Shown in pieces: positions 1 through 7,441 of a stretch of DNA of 64,000 nucleotides. Source of the DNA: Saccharothrix sp. ST-888 (lineage in GTDB: Bacteria > Actinomycetota > Actinomycetes > Streptomycetales > Streptomycetaceae); the NCBI RefSeq assembly GCF_000955975.1, contig NZ_JYJF01000028.1:1-64000 (forward strand), written 5' to 3'. The position numbers were made by a program, and so were the translations under genes. Under the pieces are notes generated by a model. That model had not been told where the DNA came from, made no database searches, and saw only the letters and a list, made by a program, of their open reading frames with translations. Numbering within the stretch: the stretch's first letter is position 1; each line of letters opens with the position of its first letter.

Positions 1-992
1 AGGTGTCGGTGGCGAGCGGCAAGCTGAGCAAGGTCACGGTGACGGACCAGGCCGGCAAGGAGGTGGCCGGGGCGATATCCGCGGACGGTGCCAGCTGGGT
101 GCCCTCGGCGAACCTGTCGGTCGCCTCGCAGTACAGGGTCACCGCCCGGGCCACCGACGCCAACGGCGTCGCCACCCAGGCGGACAGCACCTTCGGCACC
201 CTGACTCCCGAGAAGGAGGCGGGCCCGTACGACAACATCGACAACGACGGCAAGTACGGCGTCGCGATGATCGTCTCGCTCAACTTCAGGAAGCCGGTGA
301 AGGACCGGGCGGCGGTCGAGAAGGGCGTCAGCTTCGAGACCTCGGACGGCACCGTGGTGAAGGGCCACTGGTTCGGCAGCCAGCGGGTGGACTTCCGCCC
401 GGAGAGGTTCTGGAAGTCGGGCACCAAGGTGACCGTGCACTACCGGCTGAAGAGCGTCGAGGTCTCGCCCGACGTCTACGGCGGGGTGGACAGCGACCAG
501 ACCTTCACCATCGGCCGCGACCAGCGCACCACGGTCGACGCCCGCAAGGACACCATGACCGTGGTCCGGGACGGCGAGACCGTCGACACGGTGCCGATCA
601 CCGCGGGCAAGTCGGGCTTCGACTCCTGGAACGGCACCATGGTGATCTCGGAGAAGGCCGAGCGCACCCGGATGAGCTCACAGGGCGTCAGCGGCGTCTC
701 GGCGGCCGAGTCCTACGACCTCTCCGACGTCCCGCACGCGCTGCGGCTCACCGACTCCGGCACGTACGTGCACGGCAACTCCTGGGCGATCGGCGCGATG
801 GGCTCCTACAACGCGAGCCACGGCTGCATCGGGGTCGCGGACGCCCGGTACGGGAGCGACGGCTCGGACGCCGGAAAGTACTTCAACTCCTCTCTGGTGG
901 GAGACCCGGTCACCGTGGTCAACTCCAAGGGTGCCGAGGTGGCCCCGGACAACGGCCTCAGCGGCTGGAACACGGACTGGCAGAACTGGTAA
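1..992 (+). CDS. L,D-transpeptidase (YkuD family), 5' end outside the window
   Basis: C-terminal part of a secreted L,D-transpeptidase, which makes 3-3 cross-links in peptidoglycan outside the membrane. The reading frame is open from base 3, and the first visible residues already lie in an Ig-like domain, so the true start and any signal or lipobox lie upstream. A second Ig-like domain (about residues 75-170) follows, then the YkuD catalytic domain. The catalytic motif is SHGCIGV, with the conserved His-Gly-Cys near residue 275 and an upstream TYVHGN segment. A paralogue begins 41 bp downstream and shares long identical DNA stretches. The family call is firm; the full length is unknown. Confidence 0.9.
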   Translation, partial: VSVASGKLSKVTVTDQAGKEVAGAISADGASWVPSANLSVASQYRVTARATDANGVATQADSTFGTLTPEKEAGPYDNIDNDGKYGVAMIVSLNFRKPVKDRAAVEKGVSFETSDGTVVKGHWFGSQRVDFRPERFWKSGTKVTVHYRLKSVEVSPDVYGGVDSDQTFTIGRDQRTTVDARKDTMTVVRDGETVDTVPITAGKSGFDSWNGTMVISEKAERTRMSSQGVSGVSAAESYDLSDVPHALRLTDSGTYVHGNSWAIGAMGSYNASHGCIGVADARYGSDGSDAGKYFNSSLVGDPVTVVNSKGAEVAPDNGLSGWNTDWQNW

Positions 993-1033
993 CCGGCCAC
1001 GGCCGGTACGAACTCGTAGGGGAGGACGGGGAC

Positions 1034-1924
1034 ATGAGGCTGGTACCCGGAAGGGTGGCCGCGACGGCGCTGGTGTTGACGACCGCGGTCGGCGGTGTGG
1101 CGGTCGGCGGCGGGAGTGCGTTCGCGGCCCAGCCGGCGGCGGCCGCGCAGCAGAGCGCGGGCCCGTACGACAACGTCGAGAGCGGCAGCACCTACGGCGT
1201 GGCGATGATCGTCTCGCTCAACTTCAGGAAGGCGGTGCAGAACAGGGCGGCCGTCGACAAGGCCATCAGCTTCTCCACCTCCGACGGCAGCAAGGTCAAG
1301 GGCCACTGGTTCGGCAGCAACCGGGTGGACTTCCGCCCGGAGAAGTTCTGGAAGCCGGGCACCAAGGTGACCGTGCACTACCGGCTGAAGGACGTCCAGG
1401 TCTCGCCCGGGGTCTACGGCGGGGTGGACAGCGACCAGACCTTCACCATCGGCCGCGACCAGCGCACCACGGTCGACGCCGCCAAGGACACCATGACCAC
1501 CGTCCGCAGCGGCAAGAAGGTCAGCAGCTACCCGATCACCGCGGGCAAGACGGGCTTCGACTCCTGGAACGGGGTCATGGTGATCTCGGAGAAGGACGAG
1601 CACGTCGAGATGAAGTCCGCGGACGGGGCTCCCAAGGGCGAGCAGTACGACCTGAAGGACGTCCCGCACGCGCTGCGGCTCACCGACTCCGGCACGTACG
1701 TCCACGGCAACTACTGGGCCGTCGACAAGATGGGCCACAGCAACGTCAGCCACGGCTGCATCGGTGTGGCGGACGTCGAGCACGGGAGCGACAGCTCGAA
1801 CGCCGGCAGGTTCTTCAACTCCTCGCTGGTCGGCGACCCGGTCACGGTGGTCAACTCCAAGGGTGCCAAGGTGGCTCCGGACAACGGCCTGAGCGGCTGG
1901 AACACGAGCTGGAGCAAGTGGTAG
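1034..1924 (+). CDS. L,D-transpeptidase (YkuD family) with a single Ig-like domain
   Basis: A 296-aa secreted L,D-transpeptidase expected to cross-link peptidoglycan in the wall. The N-terminus is a Sec signal (MRLVPGR, hydrophobic core, cleavage near AFA-AQ at about residue 36). It is followed by one Ig-like domain (about 45-135) and the YkuD domain with the catalytic SHGCIGV motif near residue 242. GGGGAGGACGGGG precedes the ATG by a few bases. Compared with the upstream paralogue it lacks the first Ig-like domain, but is nearly collinear from GPYDN to the C-terminus. This looks like a tandem duplication followed by loss of one domain. Confidence 0.93.
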   Translation: MRLVPGRVAATALVLTTAVGGVAVGGGSAFAAQPAAAAQQSAGPYDNVESGSTYGVAMIVSLNFRKAVQNRAAVDKAISFSTSDGSKVKGHWFGSNRVDFRPEKFWKPGTKVTVHYRLKDVQVSPGVYGGVDSDQTFTIGRDQRTTVDAAKDTMTTVRSGKKVSSYPITAGKTGFDSWNGVMVISEKDEHVEMKSADGAPKGEQYDLKDVPHALRLTDSGTYVHGNYWAVDKMGHSNVSHGCIGVADVEHGSDSSNAGRFFNSSLVGDPVTVVNSKGAKVAPDNGLSGWNTSWSKW

Positions 1925-1974
1925 AGCTCCGCGGAGCCCTGCGGCACCCGGGTTAGCCCAACCCGACTTGCACC

Positions 1975-1986
1975 TGGCATATGCCA
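1975..1986. promoter_or_regulatory. 12-bp perfect palindrome before the ATP-binding protein gene
   Basis: TGGCATATGCCA is a perfect palindrome ending one base before the likely start codon. A TTGCAC hexamer lies just upstream. It may be an operator or part of a promoter; no regulator can be assigned from sequence alone. Confidence 0.35.
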
Positions 1987-1987
1987 A

Positions 1988-2596
1988 ATGAATAGTGATC
2001 GTTTCGTCATTGTCCGTACGCGGCCGCTTGCATTCCGCAATGATTGGCGCATGGCGGGATGGGGCGAAGCGGAATGGGCATCACATCCGGGTGCCGGCCT
2101 GGCTGCTGATGACCAGTCGGGCAGCCGGTCCTCGATCCTGGAGACACTGGAGCTGCTCACTCCCCAGCAGGTCGAACGGGAGTGCTTCGGCCGGCTCTGC
2201 GAGCAGGTCGGGGTCGAGGAGGAGGTCTGTCTGCCCTCCCGGCCGGAGCTGGTCCGGGTGGTCAGGCGGATCGTCCTCAAGGTGCTGCAGGACTGGCAGT
2301 TGCCGCAGTTGCTGGAGGTCGGCGAGCTGCTCGCCGGTGAGCTGATGGCCAACGCGGTCCGGCACACCGGCGGGCGGAAGGTCGGCCTCCGGCTCACCCG
2401 GCGGCCGGGCTGGCTGCGGGTGGAGGTACGCGACTCCTCGCGGGCGCTGCCCTGCCTGATCCTGGCCGAGCCGGGCAACGAGAACGGCTACGGGATGAAG
2501 CTGGTGGACGCGCTCTCCGAGCGCTGGGGCGCGGATCTGCTGCCGCGCGGCAAGGGCGTCTGGTTCGAGCTCAAGGTCCGCGAGCGCACGGCCTGA
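1988..2596 (+). CDS. ATP-binding protein, anti-sigma/serine-kinase type (HATPase_c)
   Basis: A 202-aa protein with a GHKL ATPase fold of the RsbW/SpoIIAB type common in streptomycetes. These usually bind sigma factors or anti-anti-sigma proteins. The visible N-box is GELMANAVRHTGG (about residues 112-124). VEVRDSS and NGYGMKLVDALSERWG supply the D-box and glycine-rich G-box. The first 60 residues are unrecognised. The ATG at 1988 follows the palindrome TGGCATATGCCA (1975-1986) and has no clear ribosome site; ATG 2051 is an alternative. No anti-sigma-antagonist gene lies next to it, so the partner is unknown. Confidence 0.8.
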   Translation: MNSDRFVIVRTRPLAFRNDWRMAGWGEAEWASHPGAGLAADDQSGSRSSILETLELLTPQQVERECFGRLCEQVGVEEEVCLPSRPELVRVVRRIVLKVLQDWQLPQLLEVGELLAGELMANAVRHTGGRKVGLRLTRRPGWLRVEVRDSSRALPCLILAEPGNENGYGMKLVDALSERWGADLLPRGKGVWFELKVRERTA

Positions 2597-2611
2597 CCCC
2601 CGGAAGACGAT

Positions 2612-2655
2612 GCGGGGCCCCCGTCCCACGTGTGCGTGGTCGTCGGGGGCCCCTG
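2612..2655 (+). terminator. Hairpin downstream of the ATP-binding protein gene
   Basis: GGGGCCCCCG (2614-2623) pairs perfectly with CGGGGGCCCC (2644-2653) around a 20-nt loop. It starts 17 bases after the stop codon, has no U-tract, and is typical of actinobacterial terminators. Confidence 0.7.
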
Positions 2656-2739
2656 CATGGTCACCGTGCCGGCCAAGGGGGTGCGTGCCGCACGGTGGTG
2701 ACGGCCGAACCGGGTCAGATGGAAGGCCGTGGGTGTCGA

Positions 2740-2875
2740 CGGACGCACTGCGTCCGGACATGTCCGACTATTGCATGGTCTCAGTATGTAAGCAAATTCG
2801 ATTGGAAGGTTTGTAGCCTATTTTACCTTTGGTATACGCATAAATTCACGCCATGGCCTGTGAATATTCACGTGA
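2740..2875. other. AT-rich intergenic stretch with a GTGAATATTCAC palindrome
   Basis: This stretch is visibly AT-rich against surrounding DNA of about 70% GC. It contains runs such as CTATTTTACC and GGTATACGCATAAATTC. The perfect palindrome GTGAATATTCAC sits at 2860-2871, four bases from the end of the short TetR-like gene. I see no gene in it. The composition suggests foreign DNA or a recombination scar, or an unusually AT-rich regulatory site. Confidence 0.5.
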
Positions 2876-3199
2876 TCAGGTCCGGGTCGTCGCCGAGGTG
2901 AAATCGCGCAACCCCTCCCGGAACGCCTCGCCACCGGACGGGCCGAGCAGGGCTTGCTGGACCAGCAGGCCCTGCAGGATGCCGATGACGGTCCTGGCCA
3001 GGGCCTCGGCGGCCGCCTCGGCGATCAGCTCGTCCTGGCCGGCGAAGTAGCTGTAGACGGCGCCGGTCGACAGGCCGATGTCGGCGGCGACGTCCTGCAT
3101 CGAGGCCGTGCGGAAGCCCTTGGCCAGGAAGCAGCGACGGGCGCCGTCGAGGATCTGGCGGCGGCGGCCGTCGTGGTGTTCTTGAGATACGCGGGTCAC
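2876..3199 (-). CDS. Short TetR-family regulator, probably C-terminally truncated
   Basis: A 107-aa product with a good TetR DNA-binding domain. The start resembles RRRQILDGARRCFLAKGF, followed by the helix-turn-helix around MQDVAADIGLSTGAVYSYF (about residues 32-50). TetR proteins are normally about 190-200 aa with a ligand-binding C-terminal half. Here the reading frame stops shortly after the first C-terminal helices, at the edge of an AT-rich tract. It is divergent from the truncated acyl-AMP-ligase gene, 61 bp apart, so it may once have regulated it. It is probably a remnant; a minimal DNA-binding repressor is the other option. Confidence 0.65.
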   Translation of the reverse strand: MTRVSQEHHDGRRRQILDGARRCFLAKGFRTASMQDVAADIGLSTGAVYSYFAGQDELIAEAAAEALARTVIGILQGLLVQQALLGPSGGEAFREGLRDFTSATTRT

Positions 3200-3260
3200 C
3201 GCGCTCCTCCCTCACTGTGGTTGGACCGCCGGCCGGCTCCTCGGTGAGGAGGGGCCCCGC

Positions 3261-4730
3261 GTGCGGCCGAGTGCCGCTCGCCGCAGCAAGGACAGCATCA
3301 TCGTCAACGGGGTCAACTACTTCAGCCATGAGCTGGAGGCGCTGCTGGAGGACCTCGACGGGATCGAGAAGTCGTACGTGGCGGCGTTCCCCACCCGGCC
3401 CGAGGGCAGCGACGCCGAGCACCTGGTGGTCGCCGTCGCCGCCACCGCGGCGGCGACGGACGAGGCCGAGCTGCACCGCCTGATGATCGCGGTGCGCAAC
3501 AGCGTCGTCATGCACTGGGGATTCCGCCCTTCCCTGCTGCTGCCGCTGCCGAAGGAGGCGTTCCCGAAGACCAGCCTGGGCAAGATCCAGCGCTCGCTGA
3601 TGCGCACCCGGCTGGAGGCCGGCGCCTACGCTCCGCAGCAGGCGGCGGTCGACGAGCTGGTGACCCGTCAACTCGGCGGCCACGTGGCACCCGAGGGCGA
3701 GGTCGAGACCGTGCTGGCGGGCATCTACGCCGAGCTGTTCGACGTGGCGCCGGAGACGGTCAGTGCCACCGCGAGCTTCTTCGACCTGGGCGGCACCTCA
3801 CTGGACATCCTGCGCCTGAAGCGGCTCGTCGGCGTCCGGCTCGGCGCCGACGACCTGCCGGTGTTGGCGATCCTCACCGCGCCGAGCGTCCGTGCCCTGG
3901 CCGGGCGGCTGCAGGCGGCCGGCCAGCCGGGCGGGGCCGCGTACGACCCGATCGTGCCGCTCCAGACCAGCGGGGACAAGACGCCGCTACTCTGTGTCCA
4001 TCCCGGGGTCGGCGAGGTTCCCGTCTTCGTCAACCTGGCCGAGTACTTCGTCCACGAGCGCCCCTTCTACGCCCTGCGGGCCCGCGGGTTCAACCCCGGG
4101 GAGAAGCCGTTCGAGAGCTTCGCGGAGATGGCCCGCAGCTATGCCGACGCGATCCGTGCCAAGCAGCCGCACGGCCCGTACGCGCTCGCCGACTACTCCT
4201 TCGGTGCGGCGGTCGCCTTCGAGATCGCCAAGCTGCTGGAGGCGGAGGGCGAGCGGGTCGACTTCCTGGGCAGTTTCAATCTGCCGCCGCACATCAAGTA
4301 CCGCATGGACGAGCTCGACTACATCGAGACCGCCGTCAACCTCGCCATGTTCCTGGAGCTGATATCGAAGCAGCAGGCGAAGGAACTGCCTGCCGAGCTG
4401 CGCCCGCTGGGCAGGGACGAGCAGCTCGCGCACCTGATCCGGCTGGCGCCGCCGGAGCGCCTGGCCGAACTCGACCTCGACCTGCCGAGGTTCGCCGCCT
4501 GGGCCGACCTCGCCGACGGGCTGACCGGTCTCGGCCGGACGTACCAGCCGACCGGCAGCGTGCGGTCGATGAGCGTCTTCTACGCGATCCCGCTGCGCGG
4601 CACCAAGCAGGACCGGCTGGAGCGGGAGCTGCGGCGGTGGGACGACTTCAGCTCCGAGCCCAACCGGTTCCTCGACGTCCCCGGCGAGCACTACACGCTG
4701 ATGGGGCCCAAGCACTCCTGGAGCACGTGA
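3261..4730 (+). CDS. 5'-truncated acyl-AMP ligase / acyl carrier / thioesterase protein
   Basis: A 489-aa open frame. Residues 8-110 match only the C-terminal subdomain of an acyl/fatty-acyl-AMP ligase (RRSKDSIIVNG is the A8-type hinge). Next is a carrier domain (about 125-215) with the phosphopantetheine serine in FFDLGGTSLD. Last is a type I thioesterase (about 235-489) with its nucleophile in ADYSFGAA and the catalytic His in GEHYTLM. The adenylating N-terminal domain is absent: the upstream DNA is the TetR-like gene on the other strand. A GTG start with AGGAGG (3247-3252) exists, so a carrier/thioesterase product could still be made. As an activating enzyme it must be dead. Probably a deletion remnant of a lipid or polyketide pathway. 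Confidence 0.75.
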   Translation: MRPSAARRSKDSIIVNGVNYFSHELEALLEDLDGIEKSYVAAFPTRPEGSDAEHLVVAVAATAAATDEAELHRLMIAVRNSVVMHWGFRPSLLLPLPKEAFPKTSLGKIQRSLMRTRLEAGAYAPQQAAVDELVTRQLGGHVAPEGEVETVLAGIYAELFDVAPETVSATASFFDLGGTSLDILRLKRLVGVRLGADDLPVLAILTAPSVRALAGRLQAAGQPGGAAYDPIVPLQTSGDKTPLLCVHPGVGEVPVFVNLAEYFVHERPFYALRARGFNPGEKPFESFAEMARSYADAIRAKQPHGPYALADYSFGAAVAFEIAKLLEAEGERVDFLGSFNLPPHIKYRMDELDYIETAVNLAMFLELISKQQAKELPAELRPLGRDEQLAHLIRLAPPERLAELDLDLPRFAAWADLADGLTGLGRTYQPTGSVRSMSVFYAIPLRGTKQDRLERELRRWDDFSSEPNRFLDVPGEHYTLMGPKHSWST

Positions 4731-4764
4731 GCTGAACCGCACCGGCCGACCCGGTCGGCGAAGT

Positions 4765-4801
4765 CCCTGGTGGGGCCCTCTCGACGGAGGCCTCACCAGG
4801 G
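4765..4801. terminator. Bidirectional hairpin between convergent genes
   Basis: CCCTGGTGGGGCC (4765-4777) pairs with GGCCTCACCAGGG (4789-4801), with one G-U pair and an 11-nt loop. It lies between the thioesterase gene and the convergent decarboxylase gene and could stop transcription from both sides. Confidence 0.75.
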
Positions 4802-4856
4802 CTTGGCCGGTGCCGTGCCCCGGGTCGGCCGGCCGGGGCCCGTGCGGGTGCGGCGG

Positions 4857-6575
4857 TCAGGGGCGCCGGAGGACGGCGGGGTCGTTGCCGAGATCCTCCA
4901 GCAGGGCGTCCAGCTTGGCACGGTCGACCGACGACATCAGGAAGACGTGCACATAGCTGCGCCGGGTGGTCTCGTCGCCCGGGACCAGCAGCACGTCCTG
5001 AGAGGACAGCGACCACTTCGCCACCAGCTCGGGGCTGGGCTTGCGGAACCGGACCGTGATGGCGCCCGGGGTCCGGGCCGGCCACAGCTCGATGTCCTTC
5101 TCCCGCTCCAGGAAGCGGAGTTGCTGCTCCAGGTAGGCGGCCAACTCCTGGGCTCTGCGGATCCGGTCCACCTGGTCCCGGTAGGAGTGCCGGGACAGGT
5201 GGTCCCAGAGCACCAGCGGCGAGAAACCGTTGCGCGACCCGGCGAACGTGGTGTCGGGTGCGCCGATGTAGTCCGGCTGGGAGGGCGGTGAGATCTGGTA
5301 CTTGACCTTCGTCATGTAGATGCCGCACGGCCACGGTGCGCCGGGCCACTTGTGGCCGCTCATGGCGATCGAGGAGACCATGTCGAGGTCGCCGAACTCC
5401 CGGGTGGGCAGCGTGATGCCGAAGTCGAACTCCGGAACGCGGGTGTCGGGGGTCCAGCCGAACCCCGCCGGATCCGCGTCGGCCATCCGCATGAAGGGCG
5501 CATACCCGGCGCCGAGGGCGCCGTCCACGTGGATCCAGAAGCGCCGGCGCAGGTCGACCAGCGGCTCGCCGGTGACCGGGTCCTTGCCGTACACCACCTC
5601 GCCCTGGACCAGCCCGTGCTTCTCGAAGATCGGCAGCAGGCGCTCGCAGACCTGCCGGACGTCGTCGTGGGCGCCCTTGAAGGTGCTGCCGAGGTTGAGG
5701 CTGACGAAGATCGGGTGCCCCTTCGCGGCGAAGAACTCCACCAGCACCGCCAGGGCGTCGATGTCGATCTCGCCGGTGCCGTCCCAGGAGTGACCCGAGG
5801 GACCGCTGCGGGAGGGCACCTCGGCGGGCCATTCGCGCGGCTCCGCGGTGGGCCCGGCCAGCGGGCACTCGTCCGGGTACTGCTCCGTGCCCACGGCGTG
5901 GAAGGTCTCGACGCCCAGCACGTGGACCGCCTTGGCGAACGAGTAGTGGGTGTCCTCCGAGTAGAACGCCACCGGACGGTAGGCGTTGGGGTTGCTCGGC
6001 TCGGACGGGGCCTGGACGTACCGCAGGGCGCCGGACGGACCGGTCGGCGGCTGGATCAGCGCCTTGCCGCTCAGGTAGTCCCTGGCGTTCCAGAGCGCGT
6101 ACATGTTGCCCTCGGTCGAGCCCATGGACAGCACGTACCCCCAGTACGACTGGGGGTCGTCCGCGTTGTACGGCCCCTTGGCGTGCCACAGCGCGGCGTA
6201 GTAGTCGAGCACCGCGCGCTCGACGACCTTGGTGTTCGGCTTGTAGCCGCCGCTCTGGAACGGGTCACCGAGGTTGTTGATGTTGTGCTGCATGAACCGG
6301 CCGAGGTCGAAGGCGCTGCCGCCCATCTCCTGGGTGGCCTGGTAGCCGAGCAGGTAGCGGCGCTTGCCCGTCAGGTACTCGTCCATCGTGTCGAGGGCGC
6401 GCAGGCGCTGCTCGTCGTCCAGCCCGCCGGCCGGGAGCTCGAAGTCGCAGACGTCCGGCTCGGCCGGGCCCTGCGGTACGCACAGGCCGGGCCCGTCCAG
6501 GGGCGGTATCAGGACGTCCGGCCGCGCGAGCTCGTCGTGGCCGATGTGAACGGTCAGGGTGTCGGTTCGGCTCAT
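4857..6575 (-). CDS. PLP-dependent decarboxylase (group II, histidine-decarboxylase-like)
   Basis: A 572-aa pyridoxal-phosphate enzyme of the group II amino acid decarboxylase fold. The PLP lysine is Lys409 in MSGHKWPGAPWPCG. IHVDGALGAGYAPFM carries the cofactor-binding Asp, and TTFAGSRNG resembles the matching segment of bacterial histidine decarboxylases. Other aromatic or acidic amino acids cannot be excluded as substrate. The ATG at 6575 was chosen over an open extension to 6704 because GGGAG lies 9 bases before it and the extension does not look coding. An Lrp/AsnC gene is divergent from it, which suggests amino-acid-responsive control. Confidence 0.85.
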   Translation of the reverse strand: MSRTDTLTVHIGHDELARPDVLIPPLDGPGLCVPQGPAEPDVCDFELPAGGLDDEQRLRALDTMDEYLTGKRRYLLGYQATQEMGGSAFDLGRFMQHNINNLGDPFQSGGYKPNTKVVERAVLDYYAALWHAKGPYNADDPQSYWGYVLSMGSTEGNMYALWNARDYLSGKALIQPPTGPSGALRYVQAPSEPSNPNAYRPVAFYSEDTHYSFAKAVHVLGVETFHAVGTEQYPDECPLAGPTAEPREWPAEVPSRSGPSGHSWDGTGEIDIDALAVLVEFFAAKGHPIFVSLNLGSTFKGAHDDVRQVCERLLPIFEKHGLVQGEVVYGKDPVTGEPLVDLRRRFWIHVDGALGAGYAPFMRMADADPAGFGWTPDTRVPEFDFGITLPTREFGDLDMVSSIAMSGHKWPGAPWPCGIYMTKVKYQISPPSQPDYIGAPDTTFAGSRNGFSPLVLWDHLSRHSYRDQVDRIRRAQELAAYLEQQLRFLEREKDIELWPARTPGAITVRFRKPSPELVAKWSLSSQDVLLVPGDETTRRSYVHVFLMSSVDRAKLDALLEDLGNDPAVLRRP

Positions 6576-6691
6576 GGCACAGCACTCCCGGGTCGCTGGG
6601 TCGGAGGACCCGCCGGGCACGTCCGGTGGGTTGGCGATGGCCGATCCGATCAGCAGCCAGGATGGAACATGTGACAGCTGGAATGGAAGCA

Positions 6692-6733
6692 ATCCGCAGA
6701 ACATTCGGAATCACCGGGAAAACTCTTGCGGAT
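6692..6733. promoter_or_regulatory. Inverted repeat in the decarboxylase/Lrp divergent promoter region
   Basis: ATCCGCA (6692-6698) and TGCGGAT (6727-6733) form a perfect 7-bp inverted repeat with a 28-bp gap, in the 187-bp region between the divergent decarboxylase and Lrp/AsnC genes. Lrp-type proteins usually autoregulate and control the divergent gene, so this is a plausible operator. Inference only. Confidence 0.4.
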
Positions 6734-6762
6734 CATCGGCATGAGCAGGGACCCTGGGTGTC

Positions 6763-7254
6763 GTGCCGAATATTCCGCAAGCCCGACAGGCGCCCCTCGA
6801 CGACGTGGACCGGGCGATCCTGCGCATCCTCGCCGACAACGCCCGCACGCCGAACAACGCGCTCGCGGACGCGGTGGGCATCGCCCCCTCGACCTGTCTG
6901 GCCCGGGTGCGCGCCCTGCGCGAGCGCGGGGTCATCCGCGCGTTCCGGGCCGAAATCGCCCCCGCCGCAATCGGGTTGCCGCTCCAGGCGATGATCTCGG
7001 TCCGGCTCCGGGCCCACACCCGTGAACAGAACGAGAGCTTCCGCGCCACGGCCCCCGACATGCCCGGCGTCGTGGCGGTGTTCCACATGGCCGGATCCGA
7101 CGACTACCTGCTCCACGTCGCCCTCGCCCACCCCGACGCCCTGCGCGACTTCGTGGTGGACCACCTCACCACCCATCCGGCAGTGGCACAGACCCGGACC
7201 AACCTGATCTTCGAACAGATCGCCGGCCGCCGACACCTGACCCCGAGCCCCTGA
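6763..7254 (+). CDS. Lrp/AsnC family transcriptional regulator
   Basis: A 163-aa protein. An N-terminal winged helix (DDVDRAILRILADNARTPNNALADAVG, then STCLARVRALRERGVI) precedes a C-terminal RAM/AsnC ligand domain (about 75-150) ending near FEQIAGRR. Length and order are standard for a feast/famine regulator that senses an amino acid. The GTG at 6763 fits the domain start; an ATG at 6741 is out of frame. It is divergent from the decarboxylase gene, the likely target. A convergent hairpin separates it from sdaA. Confidence 0.9.
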   Translation: MPNIPQARQAPLDDVDRAILRILADNARTPNNALADAVGIAPSTCLARVRALRERGVIRAFRAEIAPAAIGLPLQAMISVRLRAHTREQNESFRATAPDMPGVVAVFHMAGSDDYLLHVALAHPDALRDFVVDHLTTHPAVAQTRTNLIFEQIAGRRHLTPSP

Positions 7255-7365
7255 TCACAGGAACAGCGCGATCCTGCCCGTACCGAGTGCCTGCTCCCGC
7301 GGGCGAATCGAGACTGTGCCGCGGTCGGCCGGTCGGGCTGCCCCGCCGCTCGGCTGAAAGCCGGA

Positions 7366-7398
7366 AATCCCCGGTCAGCGCTCTGCTGACCGGGGATT
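7366..7398. terminator. Bidirectional hairpin between lrp-like gene and sdaA
   Basis: A perfect 14-bp stem, AATCCCCGGTCAGC (7366-7379) with GCTGACCGGGGATT (7385-7398), around a 5-nt loop. It lies between two convergent genes. Confidence 0.85.
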
Positions 7399-7441
7399 CG
7401 GCGGGTGTTTCGCAGGGGCCGTCAGGGCACGGCCGGGGTTG

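Noticed and set aside
806..1987. Long minus-strand frame over the L,D-transpeptidase genes
   Set aside because: Antisense shadow of GC-rich coding DNA; it spans two real genes and has no recognisable domain.
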